NCBI GenBank assembly: GCA_024509875.1 | Contig: JAMPIV010015257.1 | Coordinates: 248,001 to 312,000 of the forward strand | Length of the DNA stretch: 64,000 bases | Source of the DNA: Oreohelix idahoensis | Taxonomy: Eukaryota; Mollusca; Gastropoda; Stylommatophora; Oreohelicidae | Direction of reading: 5' to 3' | In this document: positions 20,729-31,421 of the stretch, piece after piece | How the letters are laid out: each line of letters begins with the position of its first letter | How positions within the stretch are numbered: the first letter of the stretch is position 1 | Position numbers and translations under genes: made by a program | Notes under the pieces: model-generated | What the model was told of the DNA's origin: nothing | Seen by the model: only the letters and a program-made list of their open reading frames with translations | The model's database searches: none

Positions 20729-21663
20729 CGAGGGTGAGTCAAGTGAAAACCGGAAATATGTTATAACAATAAGAATAATCATGCCATTATATTGTAACTT
20801 GCCAATATTGTTGTCCTGGATGTCTCGAGTGTCATGCATGCGCCATCGTGGTGATGACGCATAAGGTGACGTCATAATGACGTTTTAAAGATGGCCGCCC
20901 CGCTAGTGGAATGCACCAAACAGCAGCAGCATTCTGTTATTCAATTTTTGATCAGCAAAGGGATGAAACCAATAGAAATTCATCGGCGAATGAAGCTCAA
21001 GTACGGTGATGCATGCATGTCAAGTCGCAGGTGTATGAATGGTGTACAAAGTTCAAAAACGGCGTGATTTCTGTGACAGATTGTTCAATGTTCAATTCTG
21101 GAGTAAGCTGCCGTGGCACCCACCTTGCAGACACTTTGTGGTACTGTAGCACATCAGAGATGATGTGGTGTGCTGAACCGTGACTGATGTCAAGATGTGT
21201 GGCAATATCATTTACAGTCAATCTGTGGTTTCCCTGTACGAGTCGTTCAACGGTTGCTATCAATTCTGGAGTCACTACTCTGTGTGCCTGACCCGGTCGT
21301 GAACAATCTGTCACAGAAATCATGCCGTTTTTGAACTTTGTACACCATTCATACACCTGCGACCTTGACATGCATGCATGCATCACCGTACTTGAGCTTC
21401 ATTCGCCGATGAATTTCTATTGGTTTAACCCCTTCGCTGATCAAAAATTGAATAACAGAACGCTGCTGCTGTTTAGTGCATTCTACTAGTGGGACGGCCA
21501 TCTTTAAAACGTCATTATGACGTCACCTTATGCGTCATCACCGCGATGGCGCGTGCATGACACTCGAGACATCCAGTACAACAATATTGGCAAGTTACAA
21601 TATAATGGCATGATTATTCTTATTGTTATAACATATTTCCGGTTTTCACTTGACTCACCCTCG
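20729..21663. mobile_element. Palindromic (foldback) mariner derivative
   Basis: A 935-bp element flanked by TA on both sides (20727-20728 and 21664-21665), with inverted ends CGAGGGTGAGTCAAGTGAAA. The inverted arms are about 360 bp each (20729-21088 and about 21305-21663), leaving about 215 bp unpaired. Both arms carry the 5' end of a mariner transposase gene. The minus strand keeps an open frame at 20997-21386 with the paired HTH region (SRSQVYEWCTKFKNG, TVERLVQGNHRLTVNDIA, HGSAHHII, ARWVPRQLTPE). The catalytic DDD/DDE domain is absent from both halves, so it is non-autonomous. Confidence 0.9.
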
Positions 21664-21772
21664 TACATCTGACAGACTCAAACTTGTCTTAACTTTCCAC
21701 CCTCACTGTTTGGCGGTGAAAAAAAAATTATGTTTCGTCATCTGCCTATCTTACGTATATCGAACGCCTATC
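21664..21772 (+). pseudogene. Penelope-like element, continuation after the mariner insertion
   Basis: Resumes with a frame reading TSDRLKLVLTFHPH and later KIMFRHLPILRIS, the segment expected after the RT thumb in PLEs. Relative to the first part the frame is shifted by one base even after removing the mariner and one TA, so the copy was already, or has since been, damaged. It ends where the 1.4-kb direct repeat begins. Confidence 0.75.
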
Positions 21773-23183
21773 TGTTGCTGTTGTTTTTGACAGTTTCATA
21801 AGACGTAAATCTATTTAATACTTTTTGATGATCTAAGTTAGAAAACTGTTTATGAACTCCCTGGGACAGATTGATTTGGGGTTATCTTCCCTTTGTTTTA
21901 TTCATTGTTGTTGACCTGTCTTAAGTCGGGGTTAGCTTTACTCAGATCTGTGCTGTCTACACATGCGCACGTTTTTTGAGCGCGAACGGAGAGACTTCCG
22001 TCAGGGAGTGATGATCTGGGTTCTGACCGGACTAGTATGTCCGTGGTACTTCTCTGCATTATCTGAGGGAAAGATAGTCTTCAGTGTGACTGTGATGTCA
22101 GTGATTCTCCCCAGAGTTATTCTGTTCGTCAAGAATGACAACAGTTATTATTTGTGTATTTCTCAGATTCTGTCAAAGGTAAAAGAAACTTAATTATTAG
22201 GCCTAAGTTGCAGAACATTTTGTGGCAACCTGTGAGTAGAGCTCACAGTCCTTTGAGATGCAGAGTCTATTATTTGTGCTCGATGTAGCCAACTAAGACT
22301 ATTCGTCTAACTGTTATACAGAAGCCCAGTGAAGATATATTATTATGAAAACTGCATGTTGGCGGTATGTTTCGGCATGGATGATTATGCCTGCCTATGA
22401 AGAATACACAGTTGTTTACATTATTATAGAGACCCGACATTACGGCCGATATCTTTGAGCAGAAGAAGATGTATTTGGCGTGTTATGCCAGATGAATTGC
22501 AGCATTATTATTATTTATGCAATTGAGAACTCGCCTGTTGGTACGGCGGAGTTGTTTGAAGTACCTGACGCGCTGAGTCAGTGGTACGTGAGCTGCAGTA
22601 TGAACTATGTGTTAAAGGACAGACCATTGTCGATAACGTCCTGATAGATGAGTGGTTCAAGCTTTATAATGCCAGATGTTTTGCCAGTCATTTCCAGTTT
22701 ATATGATGTCCTTGATCCTCATCCATTTGACTGTAACTGTTGATGTCACTGTGTCTCGTAAATAAATGGTTGAAAAGTTCCAGCAGTTGCAACAATTACT
22801 GACTACTGCATGTGAGTGAGTGGGTGCATTGTTTACCTGTCAAAGAGCCTAAACGCATTCGTGTTGTCTACACACCCACATCACTTATCAACCCACACAA
22901 ACTTCGAGTACTTCACATTCAAGAGATGTATGATGTTTGAATGTCAACATGACACCCTGTTAGCGCCTCAACGCCTGGTGAGCTAATCATGCACAACAAC
23001 GCTGTATGGCCCAGGTCGTACTGACTACGCACGCACAGAAACCTACAGTAACACCGTGCAGGAACATTGAGGTAGATCGTACAGCCTTCAACATTCTAGT
23101 GGCGCATCAACACATCCATACAATAACAGTACACAGTAAAGATATCGTTACATTCCTGGTGGTCATGTAATAGGAGTGTTACA
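21773..23183 (+). repeat. Left 1.4-kb long terminal repeat-like direct repeat
   Basis: 1411 bp, starting TGTTGCTGTTGTTTTTGA and ending GGAGTGTTACA, so termini are TGT...ACA as in LTRs. It pairs with 31422-32828 (1407 bp). By eye I count about 25 substitutions and two indels (7 bp and 3 bp), about 98% identity. Contains TATA-like and AATAAA motifs (AATAAATGG near 22760). The 5-bp flanks outside the two repeats (CTATC left, TGGGT right) do not match, so no target-site duplication is visible. Confidence 0.82.
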
Positions 23184-23210
23184 TTTGTGGTGGCCAGATC
23201 AGTGGGTCTA
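23184..23210 (+). promoter_or_regulatory. Possible primer binding site of the LTR-like element
   Basis: Directly after the left repeat lies TTTGTGGTGGCCAGATCAGT. A TGG-starting segment a few bases after an LTR is the expected place and form of a tRNA primer binding site. I could not match it to a particular tRNA. Confidence 0.4.
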
Positions 23211-24737
23211 AGCTGCGCATCGGACTGATTGAGGACATTATCTATGATAACACACATTCATGGTGGAACTACACATTGGAAACTGGACAAGATGATTTAT
23301 ACTGTTCAGCACATAACAGCAACACACCTTCAACAGTTTGAAACTCGTCAATGTCCTTCATTGTGAACGATCACGACTCGTGTTTGCATACATGTTCAGC
23401 TGTTGTTGACAAGTCTCATCACTGTAATTTTCAACGGTGGAGCTTCCTCTCATTGCTGTATACTGTCATACACCATTGTTGACTAAGGCCAGGATTGTAC
23501 TTAAGATAAGTGGCGGTTTGTTTTTTCGGAAACTTTGTACCATTATATTGTGTATAACTGAGCCTTCTTACAACACACTTTATTAATGCTACTTTATGTT
23601 ACATGTTCTTTGGTGTGTGTGTTTCTGCGGGTCTGGTTGGGTCGGCGACTCCTATAGATATCCCACTTAACCGAGGATCTATTGTGAGTGTTCTGTAGGG
23701 ACTGTGCAAATTTCACTTTGTGGAATTTGCTAGCAACATTTGTTGCTATTTTCGTTTAGTTGTGACGAAGTCTACCTTTCGTTGTTTTTGGAATATTTTT
23801 TCTGTTCTTTAGTTTTCAGTTGTTTTGTTGGTATTTGTCCGCCTCCTCTTCCTTTCATTAAGTTTTATACACACTTATGTTTATTGTCGTGAAATATTCT
23901 AATCCACATATATAAATTATCAGGTAAATATAAAGCCTAACAAATAAATTCTAATAAAGAAAAGAGCAATGGTAAAATAACAGTGCTGTCACAAAGAATG
24001 TACTCGAAATCCCCCTTTGTTTTATGCTTCGTCTGCAAATTGTAACGTTTCCACGTTAAATATAAGCCACTGCATAAATACAAGCGTTTCCACAACACAT
24101 TAAAACGGGTATTGCATTTCTAAGAAAAACATTGAGAGGCACACTGCGTAATGACCTAAATTAATCCTAACATTAATTATACTACGTTACCAAAACGAAC
24201 GAACAGATGGACTCAAATAGAAAGAAGGGAGGGCTGAAAATCAGGAACGCATGCAACACTAAACACGTGTCTCGCTATTAATGCCACCCCCAACACGCGT
24301 CGCGCGATACACAATTACTACTATCACGCGTGTAAGGCCACATGCACTAACTTTTTTTCAGACGGACAGTGATAAAAACACTAACCTTCCCAGAGTTAGG
24401 TTTTAAAATCCTGAAAAACGCTTATTAGAAAAGATAACATTAGATGGGTTTACGTTTGAAAACATTACAGTACCCAGACAGCACATCTTCGAAACAGGAG
24501 GTAGAAGAAATTGCATATTTTGAACGCAGCCACTTAGCTCGTTTAAATTTGTATATTTGGGTTCCTTAGGGCTTGCTGACAAAGAATATGTAAAACGTTA
24601 CGCAAATAGTCTAGGAATTAATAAATTATAACCAAAATAAAATAGTGGGGATGCCTGACAGCATGAAATCATTTCTGCTCATAAAATTTTTTTATAACGT
24701 GTTTGAAAAAACCTTACGTTACGGAAATAGCCTACCA
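23211..24737. other. Internal region of the LTR-like element without recognisable coding
   Basis: Lies between the left direct repeat and the nested LTR. No RT, protease, integrase or RNase H motifs appear in any frame. Confidence 0.5.
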
Positions 24738-26313
24738 TGTTAACTCCTAATTGATTGGAGCGCAACAAATATAAGACTAAACACGATTGGTCGGGCTATA
24801 AATACTATCTTGCGTTGTTATGGGAAACGAATAGAAGGGGTACTTTTTTTGAAAAGATGTGGAGACGTGGTTTCATTGGGTAGAGCTGCGAATATACTTG
24901 ATTCAGAGCGTCTGTTCATTGCCACATCTTGTAATAAACCTACTAAGAAGCAGTACGTTGAGCACCAGTGTATATTTTATATAAAATAAAGCCTGGAACA
25001 TCGGCAGATCGGAGTTGTGCTATATCCATTGCCAGTCAACGAAACTGTTTATTATTCTATGAATTGTGGTAAGCTTGAAATATTCAATATCTTTTAATGA
25101 AAATTGAATGTAAATTGTTAATTTATGCCTATATATATATGTGTAGTTCAGTAGCAAACATGATGTAAAGCCTATAATGCTCCAGCCTGAACAGAAGGTG
25201 TCGGAGGAAAGTAAAACGGCATGGAATGGCCAAACAGTACACTGACACCTAGATTATTGATTAGACAGAAATAATGCTGGAATTGCAGAGGTGTAGTAAC
25301 CATTAGGGAGGGAAATACTGGTATAAAGTATTTCAGATGAAGCTGACAGTTGGCCTAACGCTCTGAACTCAATGTTTGTGATGTATTGTGCTCAGTGTAG
25401 AACTAGAGTATCAATTAGTTATGAAGTAGAAGGTACATCCTTCTTGTTTTCAGGGACTGTGGTCTTATGGTATTGAGCAGCACCTGGTCAGAGCTTTGCT
25501 GAATCCAGAGTCGGACAGCATACTCCTTGGTCCATTTAGCTATCAGTGAGGTGTCTCCAGAGCCCAGGGGAGAAATCGAGCAGAGGAGTCTTTTCCTGCC
25601 GCCATCACGCAAGATAAGCTGATGTGGCCAGCTGAGCTCAACATTATGTACCCCATCTTAAAATGACAGTGTAAATACAATTAAGAGGGGAATTTAATTG
25701 TTTTAATATCAGGAACTGAGAACATCTCCAATACTAGTTCCAATAAAGACAAACTATTGAAGTCATGATGACAAATACCAACAGAGCTTGAACAAAACAA
25801 AACCAGTATTACCTCATATTACTACAACACAACTAACACACATAGGATACTATTAAAAATAGATGTCACTACAAGATTCATATTAATAAATTCTGTACAT
25901 ATAACTTGTAATTAAAATTGATTGTGATTCCTGGTTCCTTTGTATTTGAATCAGGACACATATACATTCATGACAGCAATGAATACATATTGTTATTTGA
26001 AAAGTTATCAGTGACTCCTTTAAGATATCCTTGTAGAGTGTTTTATGTATGTGAGTGTCACAGTGTTGTCAAGTGTAGTGGAATAAATTAAATTGTTTAT
26101 CTGTCTGTTGTTGTTTTGACTTACACTTCATCATACACATACCCTAGACATATAACGTAGTCATCACACTATTCCAGAATAATTCTGACTGAGGTATACA
26201 TATGTGGCAGCAAGTAAGGTTATATATAATACACTACTCTTATTAGATATATATATATACCTTCACAGCTGATCTCAGTCAGTACACTAAGTCCCCTATA
26301 AATATTTATAACA
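24738..26313 (-). mobile_element. Solo-LTR-like repeat, 1.58 kb, nested copy
   Basis: Inverted partner of 39149-40760. On the minus strand it begins TGTTATAAATATTTATAGGG and ends GGAGTTAACA, so the ends form TGTTA...TAACA. The purine-rich GTGGTAAAGTGGGA just before the 5' end is shared by both copies and would fit a polypurine tract; TGG just after the 3' end would fit a primer site. Flanking pentamers here are TACCA and TCCCA, a near-match. It lies inside the internal region of the element defined by the 1.4-kb direct repeats, so it is a younger insertion or a composite piece. Confidence 0.72.
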
Positions 26314-26741
26314 TCCCACTTTACCACATTTATACATTGTGGCATCATTTGTTTTTGTTGATTATTCGCAGTTATCATCACATGTTTTGTGATATTTTCC
26401 TTAGTTTCGCTGTAGTGTTTATTTGACTTCTGCGAATGTTTTCGGTTGTTCTATATTCTTGTCTTTGTATTGTTATCGTAAACATGTTTATCATACACAG
26501 TCTATATATATATACTTGGTCATGGACTATTATTATTATTAATATGATGCACTTTTCAGATAGAGGTTATTTATGATGATATTATTATAGAGAATAAAGT
26601 GAAGTGAGTATACAAGTCTAGTATTACAGACTTGTCTCCCACTGAGATTGGGATAAAGTGTATTATTATTTCAGGTACTGATAGCATATTATTGGACATA
26701 AGCTATTATGGATATGATGGAAATTGTCCATTATTTTCTTC

Positions 26742-29134
26742 AGGAAGGAAGAAAAAAAATTACGTTTATTTGGTGAAGACTGTGAGAATTATGCCACAGA
26801 ACAGTTTCTACTTCAGGCGAGCAATGATCTTGAAGAATATGCTATGTATAATTATAGAAACTGCTGTGCCAAGAATAGAGTACTTAGATTTTCTAAATCA
26901 CTATCCACACTTTTTTATAATGAAGGTAATGTTGTTGAGTTGGATGCGTTGAAAAAAACGATAAATGACCTTCAGGGTGACAAGAAAGCTATTATTGATG
27001 CGTTACAGCAGATGAAAATGCAGCTGATGCAAGAAAAAAGAAGAGCAAAAGAATTAGAAAAACAATTAATACAAAATAAACTTGACAGTGAGAGAAATGA
27101 GTTACTTAATAATGAGGTGACCTCATTAATGAACATAAATGTTGAAGAAGAGAGTAACGATGATTGCAATACACATGTGGCTCAAATTCAGAGCCTGGAA
27201 TCTGAGATAAATTTTTTGAGAGAAAAGATTACTACCGTAAAATCTTGTGTATAATACGCACAATTTTTACTCATTTTTGCCCGCTAAAACTCGGGTGCGT
27301 ATTATACGCGAGTACTAAAAAATGCGTCATTTTCGATATCGAAAGTAACGTACATTGGAAAGTCTGACAAGTTTTTGTCACAATTTGACAGTGAAAATGG
27401 CGTGAAATTGAATGTGCCATGTGTTTTCTTGTGGTGTCAGACATTGTTGCAAAACGCATTTCGCACTCTTGGTCTTCAATCTGTTTTGATATTAAGCTTG
27501 GTTGTGAAGTGCGTATTATACACGAATGTCCATTTTACCAGAAAATGTTGAGCTAAATCAAGCATGCGTATTATACACGAGTGCGTATTATACGCGAGAT
27601 TTTACGGTAATCAAATTACGATGGAGCAGAACATGAAAGTTCTGGGTAAAAGAGTAGCAGGGCTTGATTGGGGTAATCAAGAACTCAGAAAAGTTTTCTG
27701 TCAACAGGAGAAAGTGACTGAGGAAAAACAAAAAAATATTGAAAGATTACTCATTGAGAAAAAGGAGCTGGAAGATGAGATGAGCTCAATTAAAAATAAA
27801 TACCTATGTAAAGAACAAGCTCTTGTTAGTGAGCTAGAACAGGTCAAAATGGACATTGAGAAATCAAAGGTTGAGTTGCTGAAAAATAATGATACATTTG
27901 AAACTCTGATTCGAAATTTGAATATGAGAAGTTGAAGTCAGATATTGTAGAAATGGAGAAACGCAAATTAGAAGCTGAAGAGAGAATGCAGATGCAAGCT
28001 GAAAAAAATATGAACTTGCATGAGAGAGCCTTAGCTATGGAGCTGGACAAAATAAAGGTATTGAATGAGAAAGATATGGTTGCTCCTGAAAAGGTTGATG
28101 AACTTATGACTACTCATCATAGTGCTATGGAAGCACTCAGACTCGAACTGATTCAGGAGAGAGCTAAAGCTTTAGAAAATACGTCTCAAATGACAAAGTT
28201 GAGAAAGGATCTTAGAGATAGTATTGCTAAGGAGAAGACTCTTACTTCTCAGTTACACGACACAAAGTTGGATTATAACAGGGAAGTTAAAACCAACGAG
28301 AAAAGACATAGAGCACTTACTAGAGAGAAAGCTATTTCAGAAATAGAAATTGCAAAACTTCGTAAAAGAGTTGATGGTTTATTAGATATTGTTTTGAACA
28401 ACAAAATGTTATCTACTACCAAGGTGGATAGAGTTAAACATAAACCTGATGATCAACATGTTGCTAATGCAAAGAGTCAGCCACATGCACTCAATGCAAG
28501 CAGTAACATTAAACAATGTGGAAACAAATCTTTTCGTGGCAAATATAATTTCCCACGTAAGAAGGATTCTGCCTATAATGGGAGTGATTGTTGGCATCAG
28601 GCCAATAAAAGTAATCCGACTGTAATAGTTAGTCCTGATAAACTTGTAACAAAGGACAAACATATCAGTACTCGTTCTCAGAATGATACTCATTATGTAA
28701 AGAACAATAAAAATTCTACCATTCCAATTACTCATCATACTCAGCTCAGTCAGAATGATCTATCTTTTAAGCATATTGATAGGAAGAATAATCTTAATTT
28801 CGGACAGGATCAGGGTGATCCATCCTGTAATGGTTCTTCTTCAAAGAACTGGAGACGAGCTGACAGTCCTCGTAATTTTGGTTCCAAATATTTTGGAAAC
28901 TTTCGCAGGGATAGCTGCGATAAAAACTATCCTACATATCATAAGTGTTCACGAAGACAACAAGACCTATCTAACAGATACGTTGATAAAAAGGGAAATA
29001 ATAATCGCAACTGTGGAACCTGCGGTTCAAATCAGAACAATAGTTGTAAAAGAGCAAATAGCAACGCTACCAATAGAGATAACGGTTGTCATGGATGTCG
29101 TTATGACGATAGATGCCCACAGGAATCTACTTAA
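26742..29134 (+). pseudogene. Coiled-coil, Asn/Cys/Arg-rich gag-like ORF (disrupted)
   Basis: An unrecognised protein spread over three open segments: 26742-27234, 27610-27935 and, in the -1 frame, 27932-29134. Together they would give about 670 residues. The first two are in the same frame once the MITE at 27235-27607 and one TA are discounted. The N-terminal part starts at a likely 3' splice site (TTATTTTCTTCAG at 26730-26742); no ATG precedes it in frame. The middle (about 400 residues) is strongly heptad-like, with ELEKQLIQNKLDSERNELL, IEKKELEDEMSSI and KRKLEAEERMQMQAEK. The C-terminal 200 residues are basic, Asn/Ser-rich and Cys-containing (NCGTCGSNQNNSCKR, DNGCHGCRYDDRC), which suggests nucleic-acid or metal binding but is not a canonical CCHC knuckle. 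A coiled coil plus basic tail fits a gag-like role; no pol domain is found between the direct repeats. Confidence 0.6.
27235..27607. mobile_element. MITE (pogo/mariner-type TA insertion) inside the gag-like ORF
   Basis: 373 bp bounded by TA (27233-27234 and 27608-27609). Terminal inverted repeats begin CCGTAAAATCT, and a GCGTATTATACGCGAG-like motif recurs inside. No transposase coding. It introduces a stop at 27252-27254 in the host ORF. Element plus duplicated TA is 375 bp, a multiple of three, so the ORF frame on the two sides agrees and removal restores an uninterrupted junction. Confidence 0.88.
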
Positions 29135-29146
29135 CTCTCATGTCTA

Positions 29147-31421
29147 GATCTCCTGATATATATCTAGAGTTATGACTGTTCTTACAATAGCATGCTACTA
29201 GAACATTCGTGGTCACTTTATTTGAATTCATGGTTATGTGGATTGATTGGTTTCTTTCTCTGTTACCTTCTTTGGTATAACAGAGGAAGGTTTATGTTAC
29301 GCACGGATCATTATTATTTTTCGTTTGTATAAACATTTTTTCATATGTATGATCATTTTTTTGACTGAAGTGTGTATTATGTTTTCTATGGTCAAAGGGA
29401 CATAATCCGAGTTATCGAGACTACAATTTTAGGAGTTGCCTTCTCTTGTATAGAGACACGTTCGGTCTATAATTTCTTGAACGAAGCGTGACCACATCTC
29501 CTTATTTGGTAGTATCAGTCAACTATGGTAGATGTCTGAAACCTTTCTTAACGCTTCTTTTCATGACCATAAAAGGCGCGACTGTGTAAGACTTTTATCT
29601 CGAATGTTCTTCGAATCGTCTTATTGTGAACGGCAACTCAGAGATTGTCGTTCTGCGCATGTCAAACCGGGGAGTTCGTTCTGTGTGTTCCGCCCAGTTG
29701 GGGCAGTTTAGAAATGGTTTTAAGAAGCGAGCAGACGCAACTGCGTCTTGTGATTCTCTGAGGGAAATACAGTGTCTTAGTGAGTTAGTTAGCTAACTAG
29801 ACTATTTCCCAGTATTATGCAGCCTGCCTGGAGGCATATGTTCATGGTTGATTTTCCGAAATAAGGTAATTCCTCTTGTATCGAACTTTATGCTATCGTC
29901 TAGAGGTTCGTCATTTTGTCGCCTATTTGCTCGCCTGTGTGATGCAAAAATGGAGAGGTACTTTGACTAGGATTAAGTCACCGGTATCTGTATACCTGAA
30001 CTAGTTAAATATATATGGGTCGCTCTAGACCAACAAGACTGTTGTCTGTGTTCCAGGATTCGTTATATCAGAGATCACGTCCAAGTCAGATGGTTAGACT
30101 TAGGAACATTATAAAGGTCGAGCTGACCTGTAGCCCATGTATGCTATTCACGTGCAGACAGTGAACGGACTTATTGTATACAACTGATCTGCTAGCATCA
30201 GAATGGGAGCATTTATTATTGTTTATGAACATTGAAGATCTGTAGCTGACACTGTTGCAGAAGTTATAGAAATTATTATTATTTATACAGCTTCACGAAC
30301 TAGCACTCGATGATTGATGAATTTCTGAATCTATTGAACTGTGATGTCTTATGACGCATATATACAACAGCTATCATTGCTGACTACAGAAATTGTTTTC
30401 AATGTGCCATATCATCTTGCTGAACTCGTTAACCATGTTGATGTCATAAGTATCATGACTGTTTTGTGGCGTGCAATAAATGAAAGAAACTTATACAACG
30501 AAGTTACCCTTTCTATGACTCTACACGTCATGTTGCCTGTGTGATAACCCATTGAACTGTTCCACTACCACATACACAGCAACATCCTAAATCAGAGAAG
30601 ACACCTACATCTTACACTTTAACACCAGGTGTCGATAAGGGTGGCAAGTTACCACTTCAGCACAAATCCACCCTTATCAGTTTAGTTATCACGATATAAA
30701 GGTAAAAAAAAATTAATGCGGCCACATGTAATACTTAGACATGTAGTAGTAATTATAGTACATTATAGCATGTTACTAATTGTGTCATTTATATTGTTCT
30801 CAGTGCAAACTAGTACCAGGTACGGAGTGCTTTTGAGAATCATGATGATGCCATATGTCTCCCTTACATACTATTTGGATGCTGCTTACATTGATCTTCG
30901 GGATACAGCATTGTTTTGTACTGTGGATGCCATCTTCTATTAGTTAGATTGTACTCTTGTATTGTCATATGTATGTTTAAGGGGAACGACTAAGTAAGTA
31001 AGTAAGTTATGGCCATCCATTAGATAATAGTGATTATATAGCATGAGACTTCGATAGATTTATATGTTCATATGACTTCTCGATATATGTTGTCATTCGC
31101 ATTGCTATAATATTGCATTTTTTTATATGTATGTGATTTTTGTTAGCATCGCCAGCAACTGAGGTTTCTTTGATGGTACCTCCCGGATATGTTTTACTTG
31201 GAGAAAATATTTTCTCTTATCTTGTGAGGTGATTTTTTGTTCTCACTAGACGCTCTATTGTGCGTCGATTGAGCCTGTCATTAAGACATTATTTTATGTT
31301 GTTTGTTTCATCGGCGCATCATTCATGCATTATGAGCATGTTGTATTTTGCTCATTGATGTATTTAAAAAAAAAAAAAAAATGTGGTTCATTTTTTTTTT
31401 TATCTTGAGGGTGCGGTAATC
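29147..31421. other. Internal 3' region of the LTR-like element
   Basis: No recognised coding. Includes at 30980-31005 a fragment GGGGAACGACTAAGTAAGTA identical in kind to the 3' tail of the RTE-like LINE at 779-806. The last bases before the right repeat (GAGGGTGCGGTAATC) are only weakly purine-rich, a poor polypurine tract. A 15-bp A run and a 12-bp T run lie near 31366-31400. Confidence 0.5.
30978..31008 (+). mobile_element. RTE-like LINE 3' tail stub
   Basis: About 30 bp matching the LINE end (GGGGAACGACTAAG followed by TAAG repeats) as at 779-806. Probably a severely 5'-truncated insertion. Confidence 0.65.

Noticed and set aside
20153..20737. 194-aa Leu-rich frame overlapping the Penelope RT
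   Set aside because: Shadow frame; the overlapping frame has the catalytic YIDD and PLE motifs.
21963..22193. 76-aa ORF in the left 1.4-kb repeat, also open at 31612-31842
   Set aside because: The two copies differ at six positions and all six change the amino acid; there are no silent changes. That is not the pattern of a protein under selection, so I treat it as chance open sequence in the repeat.
25415..25612. 65-aa frame starting MRDGGRKRLLCS
   Set aside because: Lies wholly inside the solo-LTR-like repeat and is not open in the sister copy, where the G tract and indels break it.
28755..29147. 130-aa Ile-rich frame overlapping the gag-like ORF
   Set aside because: Out-of-frame shadow of the Asn/Cys-rich C-terminus; the long heptad-containing frame is the better supported one.
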